A stretch of DNA of 64,000 nucleotides from Gemmatirosa kalamazoonensis (GCF_000522985.1 NZ_CP007128.1:4944220-5008219), one strand, 5' to 3'; counted from the stretch's first letter, positions 8,489 through 18,362 are shown. Translations and numbers: made by a program. The notes: generated by a model from the letters alone, not told the origin.

Positions 8489-9466
8489 ATGCAGGACATG
8501 CAGGACGCACCCATCCTCGACGCGATCGAATCCGACGTCGTCGAGACCCTCGTCAGCCGCCGCGACGCGATCGTGCGGAGCGGCAAGGTCGGTGGCATGC
8601 TCGCCGCCGGCCTGGCGATCGGATCGCTCCCCGTCGCGCTCGCGGCGCTGTCGCAGGAGGCGTACGGGCAGGCGCCGACGAGCACGATCATCGACACGCT
8701 GCAGTTCGCGCTGCTGCTGGAGAACCTCGAGGCGGAGTTCTACCGGGCCGTCACGGGCACGAGCCAGTTCGTGCCGTTCAACCTCGCGTTCCAGCGCGTG
8801 CGCACGCAGCTCACGCCGACCGAGATGGCGACGCTGTCGCTCATCCGCGATCACGAGATGGCGCACGTGCAGTTCCTCATCCGCGCGATCGCCGCGGCCG
8901 GCGGCACGCCGACGATCTACAATCCCGCGTTGACGTTCGATTTCACCGGCGGCCGCGGGAGCGGCACCGGCCCGTTCAGCGGGGCGACGACCGACAAGGG
9001 CCTGCTGCTCATCGCGAGCCAGCTGTTCGAGGACACCGGCGTGCGCGCGTACAAGGGGCAGGCGGGGAACCTGCTGCGCGCCGGCGACACGCTGCAGGCG
9101 GCGCTGCAGATCCACTCGGTGGAGGCACGCCACGCGGCGAAGATCCGCCGGCTGCGCCGAGCCGCCGGAGCGCCGGCGGAGATCCGCTACAACGGCACCA
9201 TCCAGGGCGAGGGAACGTTAGGCTCGGGCGTGCCTAACGCGTCGTCGCTCCCGCAAGCCGTGCAGCTCGGCGTCTACTTCCCGTATCAGGGCGAGGGGAA
9301 CCAGACGCACGTCGTGAACAACGGCACCGCCGACGTCTCCATCGACGCGACCCGGCTGCCGAACCTGGTGCGCGGCCCCGACGTCTCGGCGGCCTTCGAC
9401 GAGCCGCTCACGCGCGCCCAGGTCATCAACATCGTGCAGCCGTTCGTCGTGCCCGACGTGGCCTGA
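8489..9466 (+). CDS. Ferritin-like domain protein, second of a pair
   Basis: 325 residues, paralogous to the gene before it. The N-terminus carries SRRDAIVRSGKVGGMLAAGLAIG, a Tat-like signal with cleavage likely near AYGQA (about residue 55). The ferritin-like helices follow: FALLLENLEAEFYRAV, IRDHEMAHVQFLIRAI, FEDTGVRAYKGQ and IHSVEARHAAKIRRL. A ~75-residue C-terminal extension (from GEGTLGSGVPN to the end) is not part of the fold and I do not recognise it. GAGGAG lies 8 bases before ATG 8489, which fixes the start. Both genes are followed by a strong two-sided terminator. Confidence 0.8.
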   Translation: MQDMQDAPILDAIESDVVETLVSRRDAIVRSGKVGGMLAAGLAIGSLPVALAALSQEAYGQAPTSTIIDTLQFALLLENLEAEFYRAVTGTSQFVPFNLAFQRVRTQLTPTEMATLSLIRDHEMAHVQFLIRAIAAAGGTPTIYNPALTFDFTGGRGSGTGPFSGATTDKGLLLIASQLFEDTGVRAYKGQAGNLLRAGDTLQAALQIHSVEARHAAKIRRLRRAAGAPAEIRYNGTIQGEGTLGSGVPNASSLPQAVQLGVYFPYQGEGNQTHVVNNGTADVSIDATRLPNLVRGPDVSAAFDEPLTRAQVINIVQPFVVPDVA

Positions 9467-9481
9467 CGCCAATTACGTGAG

Positions 9482-9538
9482 GCGTATCGCGTAGCGGCGC
9501 CCCGTTCCGAGTGGACAGGGCGCCGCTACGCGATGCGC
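9482..9538. terminator. Bidirectional terminator hairpin between convergent genes
   Basis: Positions 9482-9502 pair with 9518-9538 over 21 bp with a single T-G wobble and a 15-base loop. It lies between the convergent ferritin-like and helicase genes, two bases from the helicase stop codon, and can serve both strands. Confidence 0.75.
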
Positions 9539-9539
9539 A

Positions 9540-10967
<1,428 letters not shown>

Positions 10968-11119
10968 CGACTGGGACGGAGGGGACGACACACGGCAACG
11001 CGCCGCTGGCAGGGTCAGAGGCCCTCGGCCAACGGCGCGCGCACCGTGAACTAATGTTACCGCACCAGAGACAACCGTTGCACCCCTGACACACCCCGAA
11101 TACGTGCCGAACTGACCGC

Positions 11120-11278
11120 GTGGCCGACCCGTCCCCGCCTCCGCCCCCATCGCCGCCCCCCGCGCCCCGGCCGCCGGCCGAACGGCCGGTGCCCCGCGGC
11201 TGTCACCCGCTCGTGTTCGGCATCGTGATGGCCACGATCCAGCTCGCCATCACCCTGTACTTCATGGGGAACTGCTGA
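11120..11278 (+). CDS. Small proline-rich single-span membrane protein
   Basis: A 52-residue frame starting at GTG 11120. The first ~30 residues are Pro/Ala-rich, then one hydrophobic span (HPLVFGIVMATIQLAITLYF) and a short MGNC end. It has its own reading direction, opposite to the genes on both sides, and its last 17 bases overlap the 3' end of the ParA-like gene. No clear ribosome binding site is seen. I do not recognise it; a real small membrane protein is more likely than chance because the hydrophobic span is clean, but this rests on sequence character alone. Confidence 0.5.
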   Translation: MADPSPPPPPSPPPAPRPPAERPVPRGCHPLVFGIVMATIQLAITLYFMGNC

Positions 11279-11900
11279 GCACGTCCAGCAGCTCGCGGGC
11301 GAGCGCCGCGTAGGCGCGGGCCGCGGACGTGCCCGGGGCGAACAGCATCGCCGGGCGCGCGAGCGGGGCGCCGGTCCCGACCCGGACCGATCGGGCCATC
11401 GGCAGCGTGGCGTGGAGCAGCGCGCCGGGCGCGACCGCGTCGACCTTCTCGACGAGCCCCCACCGGTCCGCCTCGCGCGGCACGAGGCGGGCGAGCGCGG
11501 CGCGGAGACGGGGTGCCGGCGACGCGTCGTCGACGAGCGCGGCGACGTCGCGCAGCACCCGGAGCGAGAGCGGCGTCGCATCCACGGGGACGAGCACGAG
11601 GTCCGCGGCGCGCACCGCCGCGGTCGTCGACGGACCGAGTCGCGCCGGCGGGTCGACGACGAGGATCTCGCCGGGCGCAGCGTGCAGCGTGTCGGCGGCG
11701 ACGAGGCGCACGGCGCGCGGCGCCCACGGCAGCGGCTCGGCCAGCGCCCGCGACGAGGCGCCGTCGGCGTCGGCGAGGGCGACGGGCACGTCGAGCGCGG
11801 CGAGTGCCGCGGCGAGGTTCGCGGCGACGGTGCTCTTCAGGTTCGCGCCGCCCGCGCCGACGATGGTCACGACACGAGCGCCGGCGTGCCTAACGCTCAT
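11262..11900 (-). CDS. ParA/MinD-like P-loop ATPase
   Basis: 212 residues. The N-terminus has a deviant Walker A (VVTIVGAGGANLKSTVAANL, with the signature Lys before Ser-Thr), followed by a strand with DADGAS and a Walker-B-like ILVVDPPARLG, then LVLVPVDATPLSLRVLRDV. This is the pattern of ParA-type ATPases that position DNA, envelope or motility cargo. There is no partner parB or other cargo gene nearby, so the role is open. Start ATG 11900 gives the usual short lead to the P-loop. The gene lies 50 bases downstream of the TonB receptor on the same strand and might be cotranscribed with it. Confidence 0.75.
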   Translation of the reverse strand: MSVRHAGARVVTIVGAGGANLKSTVAANLAAALAALDVPVALADADGASSRALAEPLPWAPRAVRLVAADTLHAAPGEILVVDPPARLGPSTTAAVRAADLVLVPVDATPLSLRVLRDVAALVDDASPAPRLRAALARLVPREADRWGLVEKVDAVAPGALLHATLPMARSVRVGTGAPLARPAMLFAPGTSAARAYAALARELLDVLSSSP

Positions 11901-11950
11901 GGCCGATACGTGGCTTTCGTTTCGACGCGCAACGTCCGTCCTGTCTCCGC

Positions 11951-14128
11951 TCAGCGCCGCCCGAACGCGACGTCGGTGCCGAGGTAGAACGCGCGGCGCG
12001 CGCCCGGCTCGAAGTAGCGCGCGCCCGCGGCGTTCACCGTCACCGCGGTGACGTAGCGCGCATCCAGCGCGTTGGTCACGCCGACGAACGGCGCGATCGA
12101 CACGCCGCGCATCGAGAGCGCGTCGGTCAGCGCGCGCGCGTCGACGAGCGCGTAGCCGGCGGCCCACGCGCGGTTCACGTCGTTCGCCGGCATGCGGTCC
12201 TGCGCGCGCAGATCCACGGCGACGAGCCCGCGGTGCGCCGCGCGCAGGAGCGCCGAGAAGTCGAACCGCCGCGGCGAGACGCCGGGGATGCGGAGCCCCG
12301 CGTACGACGTGTCGCGCACCGTGTACTGCTGGAAGCGCGCGTCGACCACGGTGTACGCGGCGCGCAGCGTGAGCGCGTCGCCGACGACGGCCTGCGCCGC
12401 GGCCTCGACGCCGCGGTGGCGCGCGCGTCCGGCGTTGCGGAAGAACTGCCGCCCCGCGGCGCCGGGGACCTCGAACGGCACGAGCGCGTCGCGCACGATG
12501 GTGTGATAGGCGGCGAGCTGCCACGACGCGGCGACGCGATCGCCGACCACCGCGGCGCCCTTGAGCCCCGCCTCGAGCGAGCGCGCGCGCTGCGGGTGGA
12601 GGTCGGGATTGAAGCCCCCCGCGCCGGTCGGGCGGTTCGCGAGCTCGGTCGTGGTCGGTGTCTCGAACGACGTGCTGGCGTTCGCGTACACGCTGGCCGC
12701 GCGCGCGATCTCCACGCTCACGCCCAGCGACGGCGTGGTGGCGGAGAGCGTGCGCGCGCCGGAGTCGTCGGGGTTCGTCGCGCTCACGAGGCGGTCGTCC
12801 GCCGCGAAGCGCACGCGGTCGTGCCGCAGCCCGGCGAGCGCGACGACGCGCGGACCGAGCGTCGCGTCGGCCTGCGCGAACAGCGCGCCGCTCGTCACGT
12901 GCTCGAGCTGGTCGAGCGTGCGCGCGCCGCGCACGCCGGAGGCGTTGCCGAAGTTCTGCCGGTCGTCGCGCTGGCGTTGCAGCTCGCCGCCTAACGTGAC
13001 GCGTCCGCCGACCTCGGGCCGCCACGTATCGGATGCGGTCCACGCCGCGCGCGCGCCGCCGGCGCGGCGGTCGAGCGCGACGATGCTCACGGGGATCGGG
13101 TTGCTGAGCCGGCGGCGCAGTCCCCACGCGGACGCGTCGATCGCGCCGACGCCGACGTCGCGCCGCCAGCCGAGTCCGAGCTGGCCGTGCTTCCCCGCCT
13201 CGCCGGTCTGCTGCCGCACGTTGTTCGCGAACGCGCGCGCCGGGTCGACGCCGAGCAGCGAGTCGGAGAGCGCGCCCGGGTTGTGCGCGTCGTAGTCGAC
13301 CCACGCGCCGCTCGCGCGCAGCGCGCCCCACCCGCTCGCCGCGTTCCCGGCGTCCGCGCGCCCCGTGACGCGCGTGGACCGCTGGTCGCTCCACTGGCGG
13401 AAGCCGTCGTACGCGAGGCGGCTCGCGCCTAACGACCAGCCGACGCCGCCGTCCTGCCCGCCGACCGTGGCCTGGAGCCGCGACAGCCCGTCGGCGCCGC
13501 CGAGCGCGCGCACGCTCGCGGCGAGCGTGGAGTCGGGCGGCGGCGCGCTCTCGAGCAGCACGACGCCGCCCGCCGCGTTGCCGTACAGCGCCGACGCCGG
13601 TCCCCGCTCGACCTCGGCCCCGCCTAACGTGCCGAGCTCCACGTGGTTCAGCGACGTCTGGCCGTCGGGCATCGTGGCCGGCACGCCGTCGACGATCACC
13701 TTCACGCCGCGCACGCCGAACTGCGTGCGCGCGCCGAAGCCGCGGATGGAGATGCGCTCGCCGAGCGCGGCGTTGAAGCGATTGTCGACCTGCACACCGG
13801 GAACGCCGCGCAGCGCCTCGTCCACCGCGAACCCGGCGCGTGCCGTCTGCGCCGCGTCGCGTCCCACGGTGGACACGGCGTACGGCGCGCGCACCAGCGG
13901 CACGGGCGCGCGCAGCACCGTCGTCACGACCGCGGGCAGGCGTGCCGCGCGCCTCGTGACGCGTGACGCGCTGTCGGCGCGAGCGCTGTCGACGCGAGCG
14001 GTGTCGCGCGGCGGCTGCGCGGCCGACAGCGAGGGCAGGAGGGCAAGAGCGCAGGAGGGCAGGAGCCATCGCCCTCCGACACCCTCGTGCCCTCGTGCCC
14101 TCGTGCCCTCGTGAGCTGTATGCATCAT
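11951..14128 (-). CDS. TonB-dependent outer-membrane receptor
   Basis: 725 residues. After the signal peptide comes the plug domain: VDEALRGVPGVQVDNRFN, RISIRGFGARTQFGVRGVKV, IVDGVPATMPDGQTSLNHV and VERGPASALYGNAAGGVV, then the barrel of some 500 residues ending FYLGTDVAFGRR. Such receptors take up siderophores, cobalamin or other large ligands using TonB energy; the ligand is not evident. The ATG at 14128 overlaps the VKOR stop as ATGA, so translation is coupled. Unusually, the first ~35 codons lie in an intergenic-type repeat (14031-14113); the hydrophobic core LLPSCALALLPSLSAAQ of the signal peptide is encoded by repeat units. Confidence 0.85.
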   Translation of the reverse strand: MMHTAHEGTRARGHEGVGGRWLLPSCALALLPSLSAAQPPRDTARVDSARADSASRVTRRAARLPAVVTTVLRAPVPLVRAPYAVSTVGRDAAQTARAGFAVDEALRGVPGVQVDNRFNAALGERISIRGFGARTQFGVRGVKVIVDGVPATMPDGQTSLNHVELGTLGGAEVERGPASALYGNAAGGVVLLESAPPPDSTLAASVRALGGADGLSRLQATVGGQDGGVGWSLGASRLAYDGFRQWSDQRSTRVTGRADAGNAASGWGALRASGAWVDYDAHNPGALSDSLLGVDPARAFANNVRQQTGEAGKHGQLGLGWRRDVGVGAIDASAWGLRRRLSNPIPVSIVALDRRAGGARAAWTASDTWRPEVGGRVTLGGELQRQRDDRQNFGNASGVRGARTLDQLEHVTSGALFAQADATLGPRVVALAGLRHDRVRFAADDRLVSATNPDDSGARTLSATTPSLGVSVEIARAASVYANASTSFETPTTTELANRPTGAGGFNPDLHPQRARSLEAGLKGAAVVGDRVAASWQLAAYHTIVRDALVPFEVPGAAGRQFFRNAGRARHRGVEAAAQAVVGDALTLRAAYTVVDARFQQYTVRDTSYAGLRIPGVSPRRFDFSALLRAAHRGLVAVDLRAQDRMPANDVNRAWAAGYALVDARALTDALSMRGVSIAPFVGVTNALDARYVTAVTVNAAGARYFEPGARRAFYLGTDVAFGRR
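14031..14113. repeat. Hairpin repeat family A, copy 1, inside the TonB receptor gene
   Basis: The left arm carries GAGGGCAGGAGGGCAAGAGCG-type units (14031-14065) and the right arm four copies of CCCTCGTG (14082-14113). The same unit pattern occurs at 18285-18362 between genes. Here it is read as protein: the arms encode HEGTRARGHEG and LLPSCALALLPSL of the receptor's N-terminus. Confidence 0.7.
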
Positions 14129-14565
14129 CCCACGACTCCCAGCCGCCGCAAGCGACGCCAGTCGAGGAACACGAGCACCGTGCACAGCGTGATCGTGATC
14201 GCCGAGACGAGGCACCACGGGCAGAAGCCGTGCAGGATGACGAACTCCGCGTACTTCAGCCGAACCGTGAACGCGAGCGCGGGGAAGATGAGCGCCATGA
14301 GCGCCAGCGTCGGCCACTTCTCGTCCTCCCAGCGCGGCGCCGTGCCGAGCAGCGCGACGACGAACAGCAGCGCGTAGCCGACGGCGCCGATGAGCGCGAC
14401 GTCGACGCCGAGGAACCAGCCGTAGCGGCTTCCCTGCACGTACTCGCAGCCGTGCGCGCCGCCGCACGCGAGCGTGCCCGCGAGTCCCAGCTTCCACAGG
14501 TGCAGGTACAATGCGACGAGCCCCGAGATCAGGCTGCCGAGCGCGATCGTCATGCGGTAGATCAT
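14125..14565 (-). CDS. Vitamin K epoxide reductase (VKOR) family membrane protein
   Basis: 146 residues, four predicted membrane spans. VKOR homologues in bacteria reoxidise DsbA-like proteins for disulfide formation, using quinone. The family residues are present: an N-terminal Cys pair (CGGAHGCEYV), the conserved Ser in GSRYGWFLGVDVALIGAVGYA, and the quinone-site CPWC in HGFCPWCLVSA. There is no fused thioredoxin domain, so a separate partner is needed. ATG 14565 overlaps the EamA stop (ATGA), and its stop overlaps the TonB receptor start. Why a disulfide enzyme is coupled to a transporter and a receptor is not obvious. Confidence 0.87.
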   Translation of the reverse strand: MIYRMTIALGSLISGLVALYLHLWKLGLAGTLACGGAHGCEYVQGSRYGWFLGVDVALIGAVGYALLFVVALLGTAPRWEDEKWPTLALMALIFPALAFTVRLKYAEFVILHGFCPWCLVSAITITLCTVLVFLDWRRLRRLGVVG

Positions 14566-15515
14566 GCCGAAGCTTGTCCTGCGTCCTGCGCGAACGGTAG
14601 CCGCCGCCCGTCCCACCACGACTTCACCGCCGCACCGAGGATGATCGTCGCGCCGCCCGCGAGAGCGAGCGGTGCCGGTCGCTCGCCGTGCACCAGCCAC
14701 GCCCACAGCGGATTGAGCGCCGGCTCCACGAGCAGGATCGTCGACGCCGCGAGCGCCGGCACGTGCGGCATCGCGGTGCTCATGAGGAAGTACGCGAGCC
14801 CGATCTGCACCGCGCCGAGGTAGAGCACCACGACGACGTCCGCCGCGTGTACCGGCGGCAGCGGGAGCGCCATCGGCAGCGCGACGAGGCACGCGAGCAC
14901 GTTGCCGGCGATGACGGTCGTGATCGCGTCGTCGCTCGCGCCGCTCGGCGCCTCGGTCGCCGCCTCGTCAGCGGTCGCGCTGAGCGATTCGGCCGGTACT
15001 CGGCCGCGCCCGACCCACCGCAGGCCGAGCACGACGCCGGCGTAGCCGACGCCGCTGATCGCGGCGAGCACGTTCCCGCGCGCGGGGTCGGGCGCGGTCG
15101 CCTGCGGCCGGTCGGCGCCGACGAAGAACAGCGCCATCCCGAGCGCGACGACGCCCATGAACACGAGATCCTCGCGCGTGGCCCGCTCGCGGAGCACGAG
15201 CGGGCCCGCGAGCAGCACCCACAGCGGCGCCGTCGACTGCAGGAAGATCGCGTTCGCCGCGGTGGTGAGCTTGTTCGCGATGACGAACAGCGTGAGCGTC
15301 ATGGCGTACGCCAGCGCGACGACCAGCACGCGCCATCCCCACCGGCGGCGCGCGGCGGGCACGAACAGCCACACGGCGACGGCGGCGACGCCCGAGCGGA
15401 AGCAGGAGACCTGCCACGCGCCGAGCATCGTCCACTTGATGCCGGCGCCGCCGGTGGAGAACAGCAGCGCGGTGGCGAGCAGCCGCAGGCGTGCGGCGAC
15501 GCCGCTGAGTGACAT
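14562..15515 (-). CDS. EamA/DMT-family transporter
   Basis: 317 residues, about ten membrane helices in two homologous halves, as in drug/metabolite transporters. Markers include FSTGGAGIKWTMLGAWQVSCFRSG near the start, NAIFLQSTAPLWVLLAGPLVLRER closing the first EamA repeat, and TILLVEPALNPLWAWLVHGERP in the second. A ~35-residue polar insert rich in Ala/Asp (SLSATADEAATEAPSGASDD) separates the halves. The substrate cannot be read from sequence. It is the first gene of a coupled EamA-VKOR-TonB receptor unit, with a large hairpin repeat immediately upstream. Confidence 0.85.
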   Translation of the reverse strand: MSLSGVAARLRLLATALLFSTGGAGIKWTMLGAWQVSCFRSGVAAVAVWLFVPAARRRWGWRVLVVALAYAMTLTLFVIANKLTTAANAIFLQSTAPLWVLLAGPLVLRERATREDLVFMGVVALGMALFFVGADRPQATAPDPARGNVLAAISGVGYAGVVLGLRWVGRGRVPAESLSATADEAATEAPSGASDDAITTVIAGNVLACLVALPMALPLPPVHAADVVVVLYLGAVQIGLAYFLMSTAMPHVPALAASTILLVEPALNPLWAWLVHGERPAPLALAGGATIILGAAVKSWWDGRRLPFAQDAGQASA

Positions 15516-15550
15516 GCAGGATCGGTGAGGGTCTCGGAGCGCCGTTCAGG

Positions 15551-15682
15551 ACTCCACGCACGTGTTTCTGAAGGACGAAAGAGGACTGAAGAAGGACTGA
15601 AGAAGGACGACATCTCTTGTTGGTCCTTCTTCAGTCCTTCTTCAGTCCTCCTTCAGTCCTACGAAAGCCACGTACGTGGAGT
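15551..15682. repeat. Hairpin repeat family B, copy 1
   Basis: Tandem GGACTGAAGAA units (15568-15609) are followed by inverted units TTCTTCAGTCC (15621-15666) across an 11-base spacer, and the whole is bounded by ACTCCACGCACGTG and CACGTACGTGGAGT. A second copy with the same units and the same outer boundary is at 52262-52399. It fills the gap between eamA and the M28 peptidase gene and could end transcription of both neighbours. Confidence 0.8.
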
Positions 15683-15695
15683 CATGCGTCGCGCA

Positions 15696-17282
15696 TCACC
15701 GCGCGAAGTCGCTCCACCGCCGCACCGCCTTCACGCACGCCGGCCACACCTGTCCGCGCGGCATCACGCGCTGGTCGCGCGCGACGGTCTGCGAATCCTC
15801 CGACGCGAGGTACGCGAGCATGGCGACGAGCGTCGCGTTGTTCTTCACGTCGTCGAGCCACAGCTTGTCGTACGTGTCGCGGTTCGTGTGCCACGTGTAC
15901 GTGCCGTAGTCCCACGACAGCGAGCCGAGGCCGAAGCCGGGCGCGCCGTAGCAGGCGAACGACGCGTTGTCGCTGCCGCCGCCCGCCGGCGAGCCGGGGA
16001 AGCTGAACGTGAGGTACTGCGAGATCTCCGCCGGCAGCCGCGACGCCCAGCGCCCCCACGCCTCGCCGGCGTTCACGAGCCCCGCCGGCGACACGTTCAC
16101 GACGCGGCCGGTGCCGTTGTCCTGGTTGAACAGCGCCTGCAGCCCACGCACGATCTCCGGATGGTCCTCGCTGAACGCGCGCGATCCGTTGAGCCCCTGC
16201 TCCTCGCTCGCCCAGTGACCGACGAGGATGGTGCGCTTCGGGCGCGGATACGCGGCCTTCAGGATGCGCATCGCCTCCATCATCGTCGCCGTGCCGGTGC
16301 CGTTGTCGGTCGTGCCGGAGCCGGCGTCCCACGAGTCGAAGTGCGCGGAGAGCATGACGTACTCGTTCGGCCGCTCGCTGCCGCGGATCTCGGCGACGGT
16401 GTTGAACGTCGGCACGTCGGCGGTGATCTCGGCGTCCGAGCGCACGCGCAGCACGGGGCCCTGGCCGTTCGCCGCGAGGCGGAACAGCAGGCCGTAGTCC
16501 TCGCAGCTCACGTCGACCGAGGGCACGAGCTCGGTGCGCGCGAAGAAGACCTTGTTCACGCCCCACCCCTCCGACCAGCGCGACGCGATGACGCCCGCCA
16601 CGCCCGCCTGCTCGAGCCGGCGGCCGAGCGAGCCGGTGCCTAACGAGAGCGAGTAGCCGGTGGCGCGCACGCGCGCGTTCCACGCCGCGGTGTCGGCGAT
16701 GCGCTGGCGACGGAACCGCGCGAGCGACGAGTCGGTCGCCCACCGCTGCAGGTTCTCGTCGGGGCGACAGGTGGGCTGCGGGAACGACACGAGCACGAAC
16801 TTGCCGCGCGCCTGCGGCAGCCACCGCACGAACTCGTTGCTGTCGGCGACCTGCGGCAGCACGACCACCGGTGCCGTGACGTCGCGCCCCTTCGTGCCCG
16901 CGCTCCACGCGAGCAGCGTCGCCTCGAGCGTGCGCGCGCGCGGCTGGAGGAGGTCGACGTTGGACGTGCCGCGCCGCCAGCCGCGCCAGGTGCCCACCTG
17001 CTCGTTGCGCGCGGTGATCCCCCACTTCGTGTACGTCGCGACCGCCCACTCGTTCGCGGCGCGCATCTGCGGCGTGCCGGTGAGCCGCGGGCCGATGGAG
17101 TCGCTCAGCGCCTGCAGCAGCGCGCCGACGCGCGAGCTGTCCATGCCGAGCGCCCAGATGCGGCGCAGCACCGGGTCGTCGACGGGAAGCGTCTGCGCGT
17201 GGAGGCGCGGCGCCGCGAGCGCGGCGGCCGCGAGGAGCGCGGCGAGCCGGCGGAGCGCGCGGCGCGTCGGGAGAGTCGTCAC
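15696..17282 (-). CDS. Secreted M28-family zinc metallopeptidase
   Basis: 528 residues. A signal peptide (LAALLAAAALAAPRLHAQ, cleavage after about residue 30) precedes a PA-like/insert region (RLEQAGVAGVIASRWSEGWG) and the M28 catalytic domain. Metal ligands and catalysis are seen in AHFDSWDAGSGTTDNGTG (His and bridging Asp), ASEEQGLNGS (catalytic Glu and Glu ligand), SDNASFACYGAPG (Asp), and TWHTNRDTYDKL (His). It is most like exported aminopeptidase/carboxypeptidase-type M28 enzymes. The start is GTG 17282 because GAGG lies 7 bases upstream and the signal peptide begins immediately. It is transcribed on its own, divergent from the gene at 17388. Confidence 0.88.
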   Translation of the reverse strand: MTTLPTRRALRRLAALLAAAALAAPRLHAQTLPVDDPVLRRIWALGMDSSRVGALLQALSDSIGPRLTGTPQMRAANEWAVATYTKWGITARNEQVGTWRGWRRGTSNVDLLQPRARTLEATLLAWSAGTKGRDVTAPVVVLPQVADSNEFVRWLPQARGKFVLVSFPQPTCRPDENLQRWATDSSLARFRRQRIADTAAWNARVRATGYSLSLGTGSLGRRLEQAGVAGVIASRWSEGWGVNKVFFARTELVPSVDVSCEDYGLLFRLAANGQGPVLRVRSDAEITADVPTFNTVAEIRGSERPNEYVMLSAHFDSWDAGSGTTDNGTGTATMMEAMRILKAAYPRPKRTILVGHWASEEQGLNGSRAFSEDHPEIVRGLQALFNQDNGTGRVVNVSPAGLVNAGEAWGRWASRLPAEISQYLTFSFPGSPAGGGSDNASFACYGAPGFGLGSLSWDYGTYTWHTNRDTYDKLWLDDVKNNATLVAMLAYLASEDSQTVARDQRVMPRGQVWPACVKAVRRWSDFAR

Positions 17283-17349
17283 GGGAGAGCCTCGAGGTGG
17301 GAAGTTCGACGGGTAAGCTAAGCGCCGCGCACAGCCCGAAGAAACACCG

Positions 17350-17378
17350 TTGACTGCGCGTCGGGTCAGGGGTAACCT
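17350..17378 (+). promoter_or_regulatory. Sigma-70-like promoter, probably leaderless
   Basis: TTGACT (17350-17355) is followed after exactly 17 bases by TAACCT (17373-17378, fitting TAnnnT). The expected transcript start is at about 17385, only three bases before ATG 17388, so the message would have almost no leader. Confidence 0.5.
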
Positions 17379-17387
17379 CGAAGAGCC

Positions 17388-18284
17388 ATGCCGACCTCGC
17401 GCCCGCGCACCGTCCTCGCCGATCCGGCAGACCCCGAGACGGCGGAATTCGCGGAGCCGGAGGAGATCGAGCCCGATCTGCCGCAGGCGGACCCCGAGCT
17501 GCCCGACGCGGCGCCGCGCTCGCTGGCCGAGCTGGTGGAGCGCACGCTCGCCGCGGTGGCCGACGACGCGCTCGGACGGCGCGTGCGGCTGTCGCTCCTC
17601 ACGACGGTGCAGACCGCGGCGGCGGAGGCCGGTCGCGTGCTGCCGATCGAGGTGCACGAGCTGCGCGCGCGCGTGCTGCGCGGTGCGCTGCCGTGGGTGG
17701 GCGAAGGGGGCGTGTTCGTGGACGCGCCCGACGCCGGCGAGGACCACGCGCTGCTCGACGCGGTGACGCACGCCGTGCGGACCGCGCAGCGCCCGATCGA
17801 CGAAGGCGGCGGCGGCTACGACGGCCTGTTCGCGCCGCTGCACGACGACGCGCTCGACGCGCTGCTGCGGCGCTCGACGATCGCGGTGCGGGCCGCGGCG
17901 TTAGGCGCGACGACCGACTGCGTGGTGACGCCGCCGCTGTTCGGCCGCTACCTCGCGATCTGCTCCGCCGACGCGACGCCCGACCAGCGGCGCGTGGCGC
18001 TGCGGCGCGGGCTCGCGCACGTGCTCTGCGGCCACGTCGGCGAGCACACGCCGCTCCCCCTCCCCGCGCCCGCGCCGGCGCAGCGCACGGCCGACGTGTT
18101 CGCGCTCGTGGATCTGATCCCGTTCTGGCAGCTCCACGAGTGGCGCCGCGCACGACTCGGCTGGCGCGCCACGATGCGCGAGGCCGCGCGCACCGCCGCG
18201 GCGCTCGCCCCCGACTGGGGTGCGGCGCGCGCGAGCGACGCGGCGCGGCGGCGGGTGCTGCTCTACCGCGACCGGAAGATCTAG
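17388..18284 (+). CDS. Unknown protein, distantly ImmA/IrrE-like
   Basis: 298 residues. The first ~50 are very acidic and Pro-rich (ADPADPETAEFAEPEEIEPD), then a soluble alpha/beta domain. Around residue 205 the segment RRGLAHVLCGHVGEH recalls the HExxH helix of ImmA/IrrE metallopeptidases (LAHELGHVLLGH), but the catalytic Glu position is Val, so even if related it is probably not a peptidase. A hydrophobic/aromatic stretch follows (FALVDLIPFWQLHEW). I do not recognise the family. The gene seems to have its own promoter almost at the ATG and ends in a hairpin repeat; the stop codon touches the repeat. Confidence 0.55.
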   Translation: MPTSRPRTVLADPADPETAEFAEPEEIEPDLPQADPELPDAAPRSLAELVERTLAAVADDALGRRVRLSLLTTVQTAAAEAGRVLPIEVHELRARVLRGALPWVGEGGVFVDAPDAGEDHALLDAVTHAVRTAQRPIDEGGGGYDGLFAPLHDDALDALLRRSTIAVRAAALGATTDCVVTPPLFGRYLAICSADATPDQRRVALRRGLAHVLCGHVGEHTPLPLPAPAPAQRTADVFALVDLIPFWQLHEWRRARLGWRATMREAARTAAALAPDWGAARASDAARRRVLLYRDRKI

Positions 18285-18362
18285 GGCAGGAGGGCAGGAG
18301 GGCAGGAGGGCAAGAGAGGCGACAGCTCCTGCCCTCCTGCCCTCCTGCCCTCGTGCCCTCTC
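18285..18362. repeat. Hairpin repeat family A, copy 2
   Basis: Tandem GGCAGGAG units (18285-18316) face inverted CTCCTGCC units (18326-18362) across a 9-base loop. It sits exactly between two convergent stop codons, where it could act as a terminator for both. Same family as 14031-14113. Confidence 0.8.

Noticed and set aside
15551-15682. tRNA or other structured RNA gene
   Set aside because: The fold is a simple hairpin of tandem units; no tRNA-like arms or conserved loops.
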